A stretch of 29,228 nucleotides of DNA from JAVVSR01 sp964604875. Lineage in GTDB: Bacteria; Bacillota; Clostridia; Christensenellales; CAG-917. The notes beneath the pieces were generated by a model. The model did not search any database, was not told the origin of the DNA, and saw nothing but the letters and a program-made list of their open reading frames with translations. Position 1 is the stretch's first letter, and every line of letters starts with the position of its first letter. Below, piece by piece: positions 17,202 to 25,844 of this stretch. The translations under genes were made by a program, and so were the position numbers. The stretch is from positions 1 to 29,228 of the forward strand of contig CAZSAC010000019.1 in the NCBI GenBank assembly GCA_964604875.1, in the 5' to 3' direction.

Positions 17202-18134
17202 CTAGGCGTTGTATGTCGCCGCCGTATAGCTGACGTTATTTTTCTTTAAAAAATCTGTCGCAAAGTTTGAGCTTAACGCAAAGCCTAAACCCTCAGTGGT
17301 TGCGGCGGAAGAATCCTGACTTACAATTTTATAGGTTGCTACGCCGACAACCTCGCCCAACGCATTGAAAACGGGCCCACCCGAATTACCGCTGTTTATG
17401 GCAGTATCTGTTTGAATTACGTCACGAGTATCGCCTAAGTTTTTGGGATTGACATTGGTGATAGTGCCCGTAGTGACAGAAATACCAAGTCCGTAAGCGT
17501 TCCCGATAATTACTGCGCCTTCACCCAGCATAAGCCTGTCGGAATCGGCAAACGTTGCCGGCTTTAGGTTGGTTGGAACGGTTGAAAGTTTGATAATGGC
17601 TAAATCCTTATTTATATCATAGTTTACCACCGTACACGCTCTCCAGTCATTCTCGTTTGCCAGCCGAATGCTAATAAGCTTGTGCGCTTCTGTTGTTGTT
17701 TCAATCTTAAAACCAACCCTATACGATTGTTCATAGGTTACCACGTGGGCGTTGGTCAAAATATAGCCCTCGTTGTTAAGTATAATACCTGTAGCGGTCG
17801 AGGTTGTGCCCGAGCTTTGGCAATATATTTCCACCACAGACGAGGCGGACTTGCTGTAAACGTATGTTCCGATTGTTGTATAATCGTCAGGCAGATTAAA
17901 CTCCCTCTTATATTGGTCTAGCACCTCATCGGATAACTGCTCGGTAACCTGTGTTTTTACCTCGTCGGACATATTTTTTGATATACTTTCAGCCAAATTG
18001 TTTTTGAAAATCGTAAATATAGATAAATTTATCAAAGTTGCAATAATCACGATAATCAAACAAATGCCTATACATTTCTTCCTCGTTGCATTAAGCATAT
18101 TAGCAACGTCTTCTTCTTCAAAGTATTGGTTCAT
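17202..18134 (-). CDS. Membrane-anchored HtrA-like serine protease without a PDZ domain
   Basis: This is a 310-residue trypsin-fold protease. An N-terminal cytoplasmic stretch of about 20 residues precedes one membrane helix (about 22-44), then a charged helical linker, then the protease domain outside the cell. The catalytic triad is visible: His in TNAHVV (about 129), Asp in NKDLAIIKL (about 176) and Ser in GNSGGP (about 250). HtrA/DegP proteins normally carry one or two PDZ domains after the protease; here the protein stops some 45 residues after GNSGGP, so PDZ-based substrate binding is absent. The likely role is quality control or processing of exported proteins. The ATG lies four bases after patB, with its ribosome binding site inside the patB 3' end, so it is the last gene of the operon. 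Confidence 0.92.
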   Translation of the reverse strand: MNQYFEEEDVANMLNATRKKCIGICLIIVIIATLINLSIFTIFKNNLAESISKNMSDEVKTQVTEQLSDEVLDQYKREFNLPDDYTTIGTYVYSKSASSVVEIYCQSSGTTSTATGIILNNEGYILTNAHVVTYEQSYRVGFKIETTTEAHKLISIRLANENDWRACTVVNYDINKDLAIIKLSTVPTNLKPATFADSDRLMLGEGAVIIGNAYGLGISVTTGTITNVNPKNLGDTRDVIQTDTAINSGNSGGPVFNALGEVVGVATYKIVSQDSSAATTEGLGFALSSNFATDFLKKNNVSYTAATYNA

Positions 18135-18138
18135 ATCT

Positions 18139-19305
18139 TTAACTCCTTAATGCTTTATTTATTTTTTCAAGAGCCTCAAGCACTTCCGCCCTTGGACAAG
18201 CTATATTAAATCTCATAAAGTTTGAACCTTCCTCTCCGAACATTTCCCCGTCGTCAAGCCAGACCTTGGCTTTATTGATAAAAATGTCCACAAGTTCTTT
18301 ATGTGTAAATCCGTAAGCCGAAAAATCCACCCACACCAAATACGTCCCTTCCAACTGCGCTACTCTCGCCTTTTGTAAATTGGTTTCGATATAAGTGCGC
18401 ATCTGCGCATATGTTTTGTCAAGGTATGAAAGCAATTCGTCCAGCCATTCTGCGCCGTATTTATACGCCGTTTCGCACGCCTTTATTGCAAATATGTTCA
18501 AAAGTTCATATCCCGTCCCCAGCACCTCGGCTTTATATTTTTCACGCAGTGACGGATTGGCAATAATTATATTGGACGCCTGCAACCCTGCAAGATTGAA
18601 CGTTTTGCTTGGGGCGGTGCAAGTGATTGTTATATTTTCTAAGTCATTCCCGAGTGACGCAAACGGCGTATATTTATTATCACCGAAAACAAAATCACAA
18701 TGAATTTCGTCCGCCACCACAGTCATGCCGTGTTTTAAGCAGATTTCCCCCAGTCGTGACAGCTCGTCCTTTGACCAAACCCGACCTACAGGATTGTGCG
18801 GATTGCACAAAATGAAAAGCTTGACATTTTCCGATATGATTTTTGCTTCAAAATCGGCAAAGTCTATGCTATATTTTCCGTTTTGATACACCAAAGCGTT
18901 GTTGATAAGTTTTCTGCCGTTGTTGTTTATCGCGTTAGAAAAAGGATAATACACCGGACGTTGAATTATTACGGCGTCGCCTGCTTTCGTAAAAGCGCGC
19001 ACAGCTTGATTGAATGCAAATACTATTCCGGGGGTTTCCACCACCCACTCACGTTCGATTTTATAATTGTGTCTTGTCAAAAACCATTCAATTAGGGCAT
19101 CGTAATAACTTTTCGGTGTTCTTGAATAGCCGAAAATGCCTTTTTTTGCAACTTCCTCAACCGCTTTTTTAACTTCGGGCGCAGTAGGAAAATCCATATC
19201 GGCAACCCACATCGATTGCAAACCCTCAGGCATTCCGTTTTCCTTCCAAAAATCAAATTTATAGGAATTTGTATTTAATCTGTCATAGTGTTTATCAAAA
19301 TTCAT
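18139..19305 (-). CDS. patB: PLP-dependent aminotransferase-fold enzyme, PatB/MalY type (C-S lyase)
   Basis: This 388-residue fold-type I PLP enzyme resembles PatB/MalY, which cleave cystathionine or related C-S bonds to give pyruvate, ammonia and a thiol. Family landmarks are SMWVADMDFPTAPEV near residue 32, the GIFGYSRTP block, NPHNPVGRVW (about 168), VADEIHCDFV (about 200), and the PLP-binding Lys in APSKTFNLAG (about 231). Its C-terminal domain contains MRFNIACPR, which holds the substrate-carboxylate Arg. RBS GAGGAGA is present 12 bases or fewer after yhhN. The operon context (glycosidase, membrane protein, protease) does not reveal its substrate; methionine or cysteine metabolism is an inference from the family. 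Confidence 0.92.
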   Translation of the reverse strand: MNFDKHYDRLNTNSYKFDFWKENGMPEGLQSMWVADMDFPTAPEVKKAVEEVAKKGIFGYSRTPKSYYDALIEWFLTRHNYKIEREWVVETPGIVFAFNQAVRAFTKAGDAVIIQRPVYYPFSNAINNNGRKLINNALVYQNGKYSIDFADFEAKIISENVKLFILCNPHNPVGRVWSKDELSRLGEICLKHGMTVVADEIHCDFVFGDNKYTPFASLGNDLENITITCTAPSKTFNLAGLQASNIIIANPSLREKYKAEVLGTGYELLNIFAIKACETAYKYGAEWLDELLSYLDKTYAQMRTYIETNLQKARVAQLEGTYLVWVDFSAYGFTHKELVDIFINKAKVWLDDGEMFGEEGSNFMRFNIACPRAEVLEALEKINKALRS

Positions 19306-19317
19306 TGTTGGTCTCCT

Positions 19318-20010
19318 CTAGTAAAGAATGGTGAACGCAAATAAAATCTGCGCAACATAATATGAAAGCATATAAATATACTTTAGGGCTATATGCGGTT
19401 TATTCCCGAAATTATAGTAGGCTAGAAAACTATCCGAAATAGAAAACAATATTCCTCCGCATAAAATCAGTTTTGCTATATTTAAGTCCTGCAAAGTAGG
19501 AGAAATATAAGCGTTTATAGCGCAAGCCAGCATCGCGCCGATAACAGCCGAATAGGCTATCGCAGGGACTGTCGCTTTGCCCGTATTAAGAACTTTTAGT
19601 TTGGCAAGAATCGCCACAATAATAGGCAAAACTATCGGAATGATAACAAGCCACCAATTAAAGCTTTCAACAAATTTTGCCAACCAAAAGATATAAATTA
19701 TATGTCCCGCCAGGAAAAACATCATACCCGTTAAGTTTAAAATATCCAAGTCTTTTCCTTTTGGGCATATGTTACCTGTGCTTAAAAAGATATCTCCAAG
19801 CATTCCCATAATTAACGCCGCCAAAACAAATATATGCCATTTTTGAAAATATTCGGCATTGACTATGGAAAGAATACCCACCGTGACAAAGCCTAAGCTT
19901 GCCACCGCTTTTAGCGCAAATTTAATGGCGAACTGCTCTTTATTTTCCAAAGCCACCAGCGCAAAAGACAAAGCTATTGTCAACGCTGATACAATATAAA
20001 TTCCTGTCAT
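19318..20010 (-). CDS. YhhN-family membrane protein (lysoplasmalogenase-like)
   Basis: This 230-residue protein is almost wholly hydrophobic, with about eight membrane helices. The YhhN-family pattern is recognisable: MLGDIFLS (about residue 92), FFLAGHIIYIFWL (about 117), GGILFSISDSFLAYYNF (about 195) and YYVAQILFA at the end. Characterised relatives include the animal lysoplasmalogenase TMEM86, which cleaves the vinyl-ether bond of lysoplasmalogens; anaerobic Clostridia often make plasmalogens, so such a role is plausible but unproven here. It follows the GH31 gene by eight bases and precedes patB by twelve. RBS AAAGGAAA. Confidence 0.85.
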   Translation of the reverse strand: MTGIYIVSALTIALSFALVALENKEQFAIKFALKAVASLGFVTVGILSIVNAEYFQKWHIFVLAALIMGMLGDIFLSTGNICPKGKDLDILNLTGMMFFLAGHIIYIFWLAKFVESFNWWLVIIPIVLPIIVAILAKLKVLNTGKATVPAIAYSAVIGAMLACAINAYISPTLQDLNIAKLILCGGILFSISDSFLAYYNFGNKPHIALKYIYMLSYYVAQILFAFTILY

Positions 20011-20018
20011 ATTTTCCT

Positions 20019-22400
20019 TTAGCCGTCTATTTTTTCATAAATTATTTTTTTAACCTTACGAGGAATAGAACTATTTTTTACTGCGTTTTTATAATCTCTG
20101 TTTTTATATGATAACTTTAATTTCGCATAAGGCACAACCTTAGATATGTTCCTTCTTTGGTATCTGCTCAACGCCCAACAAATTGCGTCAGCTGGAGATT
20201 GATTGCTTTTTATTGTGTAGTTTTCGATTGTAATAACCACTTTATCTGTTGGTTTAACTGAATCAACTATAATATTTGGCAACTTAGCATACTCTTGCTT
20301 AGATATAACTTTATCGTTTATGGAAACAGAAACCTCGCCTGACAGCACATCTTTAAAGCAAAGATTAAATGTCCTTTCTTGAGGAATAACGGTTGCCGTG
20401 CCTATAATGGCATCGATAGAGAAAACCAAATTTTCCCCTTCTAAAATTGCCATTTTTGTTTTGGCAAACTCTGTATCATAGCAATTATCTTCGCCTTGAT
20501 CCTCATAAAGTGTAAACTCTCCATTACCTCGGTATATCCAAACTTCAAGCTGCTTCGGGTTAGAATAATCGTTTCCCTTGTTCTCTGAAAGCGGCAAAAT
20601 TGCGCCCTCTTTTGCCAAAACAGGAATAGAGGATTTGTCACGGTGTAATTCTAAATATTTTCCGCCTTTGTTGTAAATCTGACCTGTGAAAATATCTGTC
20701 CAACGTCCTATCGGCAACCACGCCTTGACTGACGACATTCCCGTTTTATCATCTCGCTTTGTCGTTATCGGACAAACCATAAGCTCGGTTCCAAAAAAGT
20801 ATTGATTGGGCACGGTATACGCCTCTTTGTCTTTGGGATAAGCGTAATACATCGGCTCGCATAACGCGCGCCCTTGGCTATACGTTAAATAATTTATCGT
20901 ATAGATATAAGGTATCATTTTATGTCTGAAGCGCATCGCTTGCTTAGCAAAATAGCACGTATCGTCTTGATATGTCCAAGGCTCTTTTCCAAACAAGTCG
21001 TTGCTGGTTGAATGAAGACGATTTATCGGACTGAATATACCGTATTGAAGCCACCTTAAATACATATCGTCGCTATGCCAACCAAATTGATGCCCGCCAA
21101 TATCGTGACTCCACCAAGTATATCCGATGTTTGTTGCGTTGTTTGTGAAATAAGGCTGAAGTTTCAGGGAGCGCCAATTCATAAACGTATCGCCCGAAAA
21201 TCCCAGCGGATATCTATGACTGCCCACGCCTGCGTAACGTGACAGGATAAGCGGACGATATTCTCTGGCGTTATCCAAGGTATGATAATGGTTTAACGCC
21301 CAAAGAGGGTCCAACCCTTTGAGTTTTGACGACGTGCCCTGTTGCCAGTCAATCCACCAAAAGCGTACTCCATCACGCTCGTACGGCTTATGAACCACGT
21401 TAAAGTATGCGTTGATAAATTTATTATCCGTTAAATCAAATTTTATATCGGTTTTGGTAATCGGGTCAACGTCCATAGCCCTCGCCATAGGCTCATACAT
21501 ATCCTCAAAGCATCTTATTCCGTCGGCTGGGTGCAAGTTCATAGTGACTTTTAAGTTTTGGTCGTTAAGCCATTTTAAAAAACCTTTATAATCGGGAAAT
21601 AAATCCGTATTCCAGCTATATCCCGTCCAACCCGAGGGCATAATCCCACGGTCTCTTGGGTATGTAGTGCCAAACTTTTTGTTGACGTCTACCCAGTGCC
21701 AGTCCATATCAATGGTAGCCACCGTCAAAGGAACGTCTTCATCGATAAACCGTTGCATAAGCGTCGTATATTCTTCCTGCGTGTATGCGCGATACCTGCT
21801 CCACCAGTTACCGAAAGCAAAACGCGGAATAAGCGGAACTCCGCCTGTTATGCGGTAAAAATCCTTTAAGCATTGCCTATACTCTGTCTCGTAGGCAAAG
21901 ACATAATTGTCTTTTGTATCATAGTTTCTAGCCTCAATTTCGCCGTCCTTGTTTAGTATTAAAGAATCGTCACAAACTACCGAGACGCCGGTTTTGCTCA
22001 TCAAACCGTCAAGAAAATGAGCGTGTCCCGTGTTCATATCCAACGTTCTTTGCGTGCCCTTAAAGTTTCCCTTATTATTACATTTGGCGATTCTTCCGTC
22101 ACTAAACTGAACAGATACGGCTTTCTTATGTTGTTTATCAAAATTTAACGTAACGTCATCAGTTTTGACTTTTAAAAACTGACCATCGTCGATAACCGAA
22201 TAATTTGGGGTGACTGTATCTCTAAACCATACGATTTGAGTGGCTTCGTCAATAAATCTGTTGGTTGGGCTGGTCTCCACACGAAACAGCCTTGATGTAA
22301 GCACAGTAATCCTAAAGCCTTCACCTTTTACAATACTCGACGCCAAAGCTACAGGCTTTGTAACGGCAATCAAAGCGTTATCTAGTTTTGTTTTTGTCAT
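20019..22400 (-). CDS. GH31-family alpha-glycosidase with DUF5110 region
   Basis: This 793-residue cytoplasmic enzyme (no signal peptide) hydrolyses alpha-glycosides. Its order is an N-terminal beta-sandwich (about 1-190), the GH31 TIM barrel (about 195-540) and C-terminal beta domains including a DUF5110-like GEFTLYEDQGEDN. The catalytic nucleophile is the Asp in WWIDWQQG (about residue 350), and the acid/base is probably the Asp in FSGDTFMNW (about 403). WWSHDIGGHQ and INRLHS near residues 430-470 also fit the family. The last about 60 residues are strongly basic (KLKLSYKNRDYKN, then PRKVKKIIYEK), an unusual tail. It is the first gene of a four-gene operon. Substrate (maltose-type, xyloside, sulfoquinovoside or other) is not decided by these motifs. 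Confidence 0.94.
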   Translation of the reverse strand: MTKTKLDNALIAVTKPVALASSIVKGEGFRITVLTSRLFRVETSPTNRFIDEATQIVWFRDTVTPNYSVIDDGQFLKVKTDDVTLNFDKQHKKAVSVQFSDGRIAKCNNKGNFKGTQRTLDMNTGHAHFLDGLMSKTGVSVVCDDSLILNKDGEIEARNYDTKDNYVFAYETEYRQCLKDFYRITGGVPLIPRFAFGNWWSRYRAYTQEEYTTLMQRFIDEDVPLTVATIDMDWHWVDVNKKFGTTYPRDRGIMPSGWTGYSWNTDLFPDYKGFLKWLNDQNLKVTMNLHPADGIRCFEDMYEPMARAMDVDPITKTDIKFDLTDNKFINAYFNVVHKPYERDGVRFWWIDWQQGTSSKLKGLDPLWALNHYHTLDNAREYRPLILSRYAGVGSHRYPLGFSGDTFMNWRSLKLQPYFTNNATNIGYTWWSHDIGGHQFGWHSDDMYLRWLQYGIFSPINRLHSTSNDLFGKEPWTYQDDTCYFAKQAMRFRHKMIPYIYTINYLTYSQGRALCEPMYYAYPKDKEAYTVPNQYFFGTELMVCPITTKRDDKTGMSSVKAWLPIGRWTDIFTGQIYNKGGKYLELHRDKSSIPVLAKEGAILPLSENKGNDYSNPKQLEVWIYRGNGEFTLYEDQGEDNCYDTEFAKTKMAILEGENLVFSIDAIIGTATVIPQERTFNLCFKDVLSGEVSVSINDKVISKQEYAKLPNIIVDSVKPTDKVVITIENYTIKSNQSPADAICWALSRYQRRNISKVVPYAKLKLSYKNRDYKNAVKNSSIPRKVKKIIYEKIDG

Positions 22401-22431
22401 ATAATATACCCTCTTAATTTCTGATATAATA

Positions 22432-22460
22432 ATTATATACTATAATATTATTATATTCAA
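22432..22460 (-). promoter_or_regulatory. Promoter of the GH31 operon
   Basis: The minus strand reads TTGAAT (22455-22460), 17 bases, then a perfect TATAAT (22432-22437), 31 bases ahead of the ATG, in very A/T-rich DNA. Confidence 0.65.
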
Positions 22461-22474
22461 TTAAATTTTACTTT

Positions 22475-22504
22475 AAAAAACCGACGATAATTCGTCGGTT
22501 TTTT
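22475..22504. terminator. Terminator of the nfeD-floA operon
   Basis: A perfect 13-bp stem (AAAAAACCGACGA at 22475-22487 with its complement at 22492-22504) has a four-base loop and T runs in both directions. It lies 11 bases beyond the last gene of the operon. Confidence 0.93.
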
Positions 22505-22515
22505 AACTTATATCT

Positions 22516-23094
22516 TTACATTTTGAATTTTGGTTTATCCAATATTTCCGCCCAAACAATGTATTTTTGTAAATCTTCAATGTTGGCATTGCTTTCTGAG
22601 GCGACGGGAATATCATCGATAATAAATCGTGTATCCTTATGTTCCAAACAGCCCTCTGTGCTTTTTCCCTCTAGGCTGCCTGAACTATAGACTTTCTCTG
22701 TGCGAACCGTAACGGACTTTCCTGCAACTGTGGGCGTCATCGCGACGTGCGTATGTTGCGTTTCACCCTTTGCCAGTTTGGTTGCCTCAACCTCTGCGCG
22801 GAAATCCTTTTGTGAGGTCTGCACCGATTTTTTTGATGAATTACCAAGTTCTTTTTCAGAATCTTTTTCCAGTTCCTCAGCTATAACCTTTTTCAAGTTT
22901 TCAATAAATCCAACAGGTTTTTTTTGCTCGGTTTGTTCTCCAAACGCCTTATCCATATTGGATTCGGAATTTGGATTTTTTGAACCTTGTCTTGCCCTTG
23001 CTTTTTTGGTGCGTTGCATCGCTGTTGCAATAATACCTATTGCAATAAACAAAAAGGGTAAAAATCCTGAAAATAATTCAATAATATCTTCCAT
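22516..23094 (-). CDS. Small membrane protein of the flotillin operon, function unknown
   Basis: The 192-residue product has one membrane helix at the N-terminus (about residues 8-26), then a basic KKARAR patch, a polar low-complexity linker with a predicted helix (about 60-85) and a C-terminal block ending in LQKYIVWAEILDKPKF. That last motif looks conserved and may be the working part. Its ATG overlaps the floA stop by one base (TAATG), so the two are translationally coupled and the product probably works with the FloA membrane scaffold. No enzyme motif is seen and no family name can be given with confidence. Confidence 0.88.
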   Translation of the reverse strand: MEDIIELFSGFLPFLFIAIGIIATAMQRTKKARARQGSKNPNSESNMDKAFGEQTEQKKPVGFIENLKKVIAEELEKDSEKELGNSSKKSVQTSQKDFRAEVEATKLAKGETQHTHVAMTPTVAGKSVTVRTEKVYSSGSLEGKSTEGCLEHKDTRFIIDDIPVASESNANIEDLQKYIVWAEILDKPKFKM

Positions 23095-24095
23095 TATTCT
23101 TTATTGCCGTCTTCGGCTTTTTTGCCGCTGATTGCATTTCTCATATTTGTATCGGCAACAACGTTCTGCATATTGTAATAATCCATTACGCCGAGTCTGC
23201 CAGTACGGAAAGCTTCCGCCATTGCCTTAGGCACTTCAGCCTCCGCCTTTACAACCTCTGCGCGCATTTCTTGCGTACGCGCTTTCATCTCTTGCTCTTG
23301 CGAAACCGCCATTGCGCGGCGTTCCTCAGCTTTTGCTTGAGCAATACGCTTGTCGGCTTCAGCTTGATCCATTTGAAGTTGAGCGCCGATATTTCTGCCA
23401 ACATCAATGTCGGCAATATCTATTGACAAAATTTCAAACGCAGTACCTGCGTCCAAGCCCTTTGAAAGCACAGTTTTAGAAATTCTATCAGGATTTTCCA
23501 AAACGTCTTTGTGCGATGTTGCGCTGCCGACTGTGGTAACGATACCCTCGCCAATACGAGCTATAATTGTATCTTCTCCCGCGCCGCCGACTAGCCTAGC
23601 AATATTCGCCCTAACCGTAACCCTCGCCTTTGCGCGAAGCTCGATGCCGTCTTTTGCGATAGCCGCAACGATAGGAGTTTCAATTACCTTTGGATTAACC
23701 GAAACCTTAACAGCGTTAAGAACGTCACGACCTGCTAAGTCAATGGCTTTTGCGGTATCAAGTGTAAGCTCAATGTTTGCGCTGTGAGCGGAAATCAAGG
23801 CGTTTACAACCTTTAAGACGTCACCGCCTGCCATATAATGTGTTTCCAACTCTACAATGTCAATTTCCAAGCCTGCTTTAGTGGCATTAATATAAGCCTC
23901 AACAATCATTCTCATATTAATTTTTCTAAGACGCATACCAACTAAGCGTCCCATAGAAATTCTTGCGCCGGAAACCAATGCTCTAAACCAAGTGCTGACG
24001 GGGACCAATGCAAAAAATATTGCAAGCAGTACCACGATTATTGCAATGACAATCAAAAGCGTGCCTGTTGTACTAAGTGCTAATGCAGTTAACAT
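23094..24095 (-). CDS. floA: Flotillin-like protein FloA
   Basis: FloA forms oligomeric scaffolds in membrane microdomains and affects membrane fluidity and signalling complexes. This 333-residue version has an N-terminal hydrophobic hairpin (about residues 10-30 after the start), a PHB/SPFH-like core and the typical GLDAGTAFEILSIDIADIDVG block. After that come the Ala/Glu-rich coiled coil (QAEADKRIAQAKAEERRA) and a C-terminal YYNMQNVVADTNMR stretch. I place the start at the ATG at 24095: GGAGG lies six bases before it. The longer alternative begins with TTG at 24107 and would put that ribosome binding site inside the coding sequence. It follows nfeD by 26 bases. Confidence 0.95.
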   Translation of the reverse strand: MLTALALSTTGTLLIVIAIIVVLLAIFFALVPVSTWFRALVSGARISMGRLVGMRLRKINMRMIVEAYINATKAGLEIDIVELETHYMAGGDVLKVVNALISAHSANIELTLDTAKAIDLAGRDVLNAVKVSVNPKVIETPIVAAIAKDGIELRAKARVTVRANIARLVGGAGEDTIIARIGEGIVTTVGSATSHKDVLENPDRISKTVLSKGLDAGTAFEILSIDIADIDVGRNIGAQLQMDQAEADKRIAQAKAEERRAMAVSQEQEMKARTQEMRAEVVKAEAEVPKAMAEAFRTGRLGVMDYYNMQNVVADTNMRNAISGKKAEDGNKE

Positions 24096-24121
24096 TCTAA
24101 CCTCCAATATAAATGTAGTGT

Positions 24122-24685
24122 TTATTTCTTTTTAACAACTATCCTAACCCCTTCAACAGAGTTAACGACAATTTCCGTATTTTCATCGATAAAAGCGCCT
24201 TCCGCAACGACGTCATAACGTTTTCCATCAATAATTGCTATCCCCGACGGACGAAGAATACTTGCGGCAACGCCTTCCTTTCCAACCAAAAAACCATAGT
24301 TTGCCGTGCCCTCTGTGATGCCCGTAGGTATTGCGCTGTCAGCCATAATAATCGGGGTTCGGGAAAGCCAGCCTCTTTTTGCCGAGTGCGACATTATTGC
24401 AAACGCAATGACAATCACTAACACCGTCAAAAGGATAAGCCAAAATAGTTGGGCTAAAGTGCCTCCCTCAACAATGCGTAATACAATGCCTACCACAAGC
24501 AAAATAATACCTGCAATCCCAAAGAAACCAAACCCGGGATTAAATATTTCTACAACCAAACAAATAATGCCAAGGCAAAGGCATATCGCTGTCGCAACTC
24601 CCATTTCCATAAACAACAGCCTAAACTCTTGCCAGATAGATGCTGCCATAACAGTTTCTGCAAATAAAAGCGCAAATCTATTCAT
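24122..24685 (-). CDS. NfeD-like membrane protein (short form)
   Basis: The 187-residue product has three to four membrane helices (about residues 28-100) and a C-terminal OB-fold typical of NfeD (GKEGVAASILRPSGIAIIDGKRYDVVAEG). The ClpP-like protease domain of long NfeD proteins is absent, as is usual for this form found next to floA. NfeD proteins are thought to help build or stabilise flotillin assemblies. It is the first gene of the operon. RBS AAGGAGA lies six bases before the ATG. A hydrophobic start (MNRFALLFAETV) could be a further membrane segment. Confidence 0.93.
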   Translation of the reverse strand: MNRFALLFAETVMAASIWQEFRLLFMEMGVATAICLCLGIICLVVEIFNPGFGFFGIAGIILLVVGIVLRIVEGGTLAQLFWLILLTVLVIVIAFAIMSHSAKRGWLSRTPIIMADSAIPTGITEGTANYGFLVGKEGVAASILRPSGIAIIDGKRYDVVAEGAFIDENTEIVVNSVEGVRIVVKKK

Positions 24686-24713
24686 TAATAGTCTCCTTAA
24701 TTAAATTTAATTA

Positions 24714-24742
24714 ATTATAGCACAGCATATTTAAATAATCAA
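24714..24742 (-). promoter_or_regulatory. Promoter of the nfeD-floA operon
   Basis: The minus strand reads TTGATT (24737-24742), 17 bases, then TATAAT (24714-24719) preceded by an extended -10 TGC. It is of sigma-A type; no envelope-stress (sigma-W-like) box is seen. No clear terminator separates it from the acetyltransferase gene upstream, so read-through is possible. Confidence 0.75.
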
Positions 24743-24756
24743 TACTGTTGGTATTT

Positions 24757-25317
24757 TTATTTTTCTCTCCTTAAAACAAAGTGCTTTATATATTTGTTCA
24801 TATTTAGTTCTTCCAAGAGAACAAAACCCAGTTTTTCATATATTTTAACATTATTTGGATTTTGAGTTTCCAAATAAATATCACCCTCAATGCTTTCAAT
24901 TATTCGACGCGATAAGCCCTGTCCTCTAAAAACAGAATCTATGCAAAGTAATTTTAAATAGACATCATCGTTATGAATACATGATTTTTTAACTTTTTCG
25001 CTAAACCTTAAATATCTTATTGCTTTTATAGTAGAAACTATACCTACTGCAAAAAAAAGCTTTACCGCCAAAAATGCGTTTGCTCTTTTGCTTTTGTCAT
25101 CGGGTTTTTGCAAAACGGCTAAGCCCGTCCAACCATCAATACGATATGTAAAATTTTGCGAAACAGAAAGCTCGTATTCAAAAAAATATTTTGCCTTTTT
25201 TAGTCTGGTTTTCTCATTTTTAAAAAACCATTGGTATAACGGGTCATTAAAAAAAGCGCAAGAAAAAACTCTTGCGGCTTCTTTTAAATCTTGTTTTTCA
25301 ATTTTCTGAAAATTCAT
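24757..25317 (-). CDS. GNAT-family N-acetyltransferase
   Basis: The 186-residue product shows the GNAT fold: the first strand and helix MNFQKIEKQDLKEAARVF, acetyl-CoA motif A as LLCIDSVFRGQGLSRRIIE (about 125-143) with an R-G-Q-G-L variant of the Q/R-x-x-G-x-G/A loop, and motif B in YLETQNPNNVKIYEKLGF. The substrate cannot be deduced. The ATG lies two bases after the korC stop, with no evident ribosome binding site, so translation probably depends on coupling to korC. A link to the oxidoreductase is possible but may be only positional. No convincing terminator follows. Confidence 0.88.
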   Translation of the reverse strand: MNFQKIEKQDLKEAARVFSCAFFNDPLYQWFFKNEKTRLKKAKYFFEYELSVSQNFTYRIDGWTGLAVLQKPDDKSKRANAFLAVKLFFAVGIVSTIKAIRYLRFSEKVKKSCIHNDDVYLKLLCIDSVFRGQGLSRRIIESIEGDIYLETQNPNNVKIYEKLGFVLLEELNMNKYIKHFVLRREK

Positions 25318-25319
25318 AA

Positions 25320-25844
25320 TTATAAATTAAATCCAATATCAAACGCTTTAAAGTTTACGGGGATAACCTTCGGTTTTGCTGCAAATACTTTTTCGATTGT
25401 TTTTAACATAACTTCTCTTTCAAACAATCCGCTGTATTTTATATACGCGCCCAAAACCACAATATTGGCTGTTTTATCGTTTCCCGCTTCGTGCGCCAAT
25501 TCGTTTGCGTTGACATATATCACTTTTACGTCAGTCCTTTCGACCTTATCTGCAATTAAACTGCTGTTTACAATGATTAAACCACCCTTTTTGACTTTGT
25601 TTACAAATTTATCCAAACTCGGCTTATTCATTGCAATCAAACAATCGGGTTGAGCGATAATCGGAGATGCAACCTCGTTTTCATCGACAACCACGCTACA
25701 GTTTGCCGTACCGCCACGCATTTCGGGGCCATATGAGGGCAACCAAGAAACAGCTTTGTTTTCATACATCGCAGCGTACGCGATAAATTGTCCCATAGAC
25801 AAAACGCCTTGTCCGCCGAAACCTGCAATAATGATTTTTTCCAT
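25320..25844 (-). CDS. korC: 2-oxoacid:ferredoxin oxidoreductase, gamma subunit
   Basis: The 174-residue gamma subunit has the family start IIIAGFGGQGVLSMGQFIAYA, followed by WLPSYGPEMRGGTANC and the later NANELAHEAGNDKTANIVVLG. In this enzyme class the gamma subunit works with the alpha and beta subunits to oxidise a 2-oxoacid to acyl-CoA and CO2, passing electrons to ferredoxin. Its ATG overlaps the stop of korB (TAATG), which indicates tight translational coupling. It is the fourth gene of the ferredoxin-korA-korB-korC unit. Confidence 0.94.
   Translation of the reverse strand: MEKIIIAGFGGQGVLSMGQFIAYAAMYENKAVSWLPSYGPEMRGGTANCSVVVDENEVASPIIAQPDCLIAMNKPSLDKFVNKVKKGGLIIVNSSLIADKVERTDVKVIYVNANELAHEAGNDKTANIVVLGAYIKYSGLFEREVMLKTIEKVFAAKPKVIPVNFKAFDIGFNL

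Noticed and set aside
22700..23131. 143-codon plus-strand frame opposite the flotillin operon genes
   Set aside because: It is antisense to two coupled genes, Ser/Phe/Cys-rich and without promoter or ribosome binding site.
24096..24107. TTG at 24107 as the start of FloA
   Set aside because: The GGAGG ribosome binding site would then lie inside the gene; the ATG at 24095 is correctly spaced from it.
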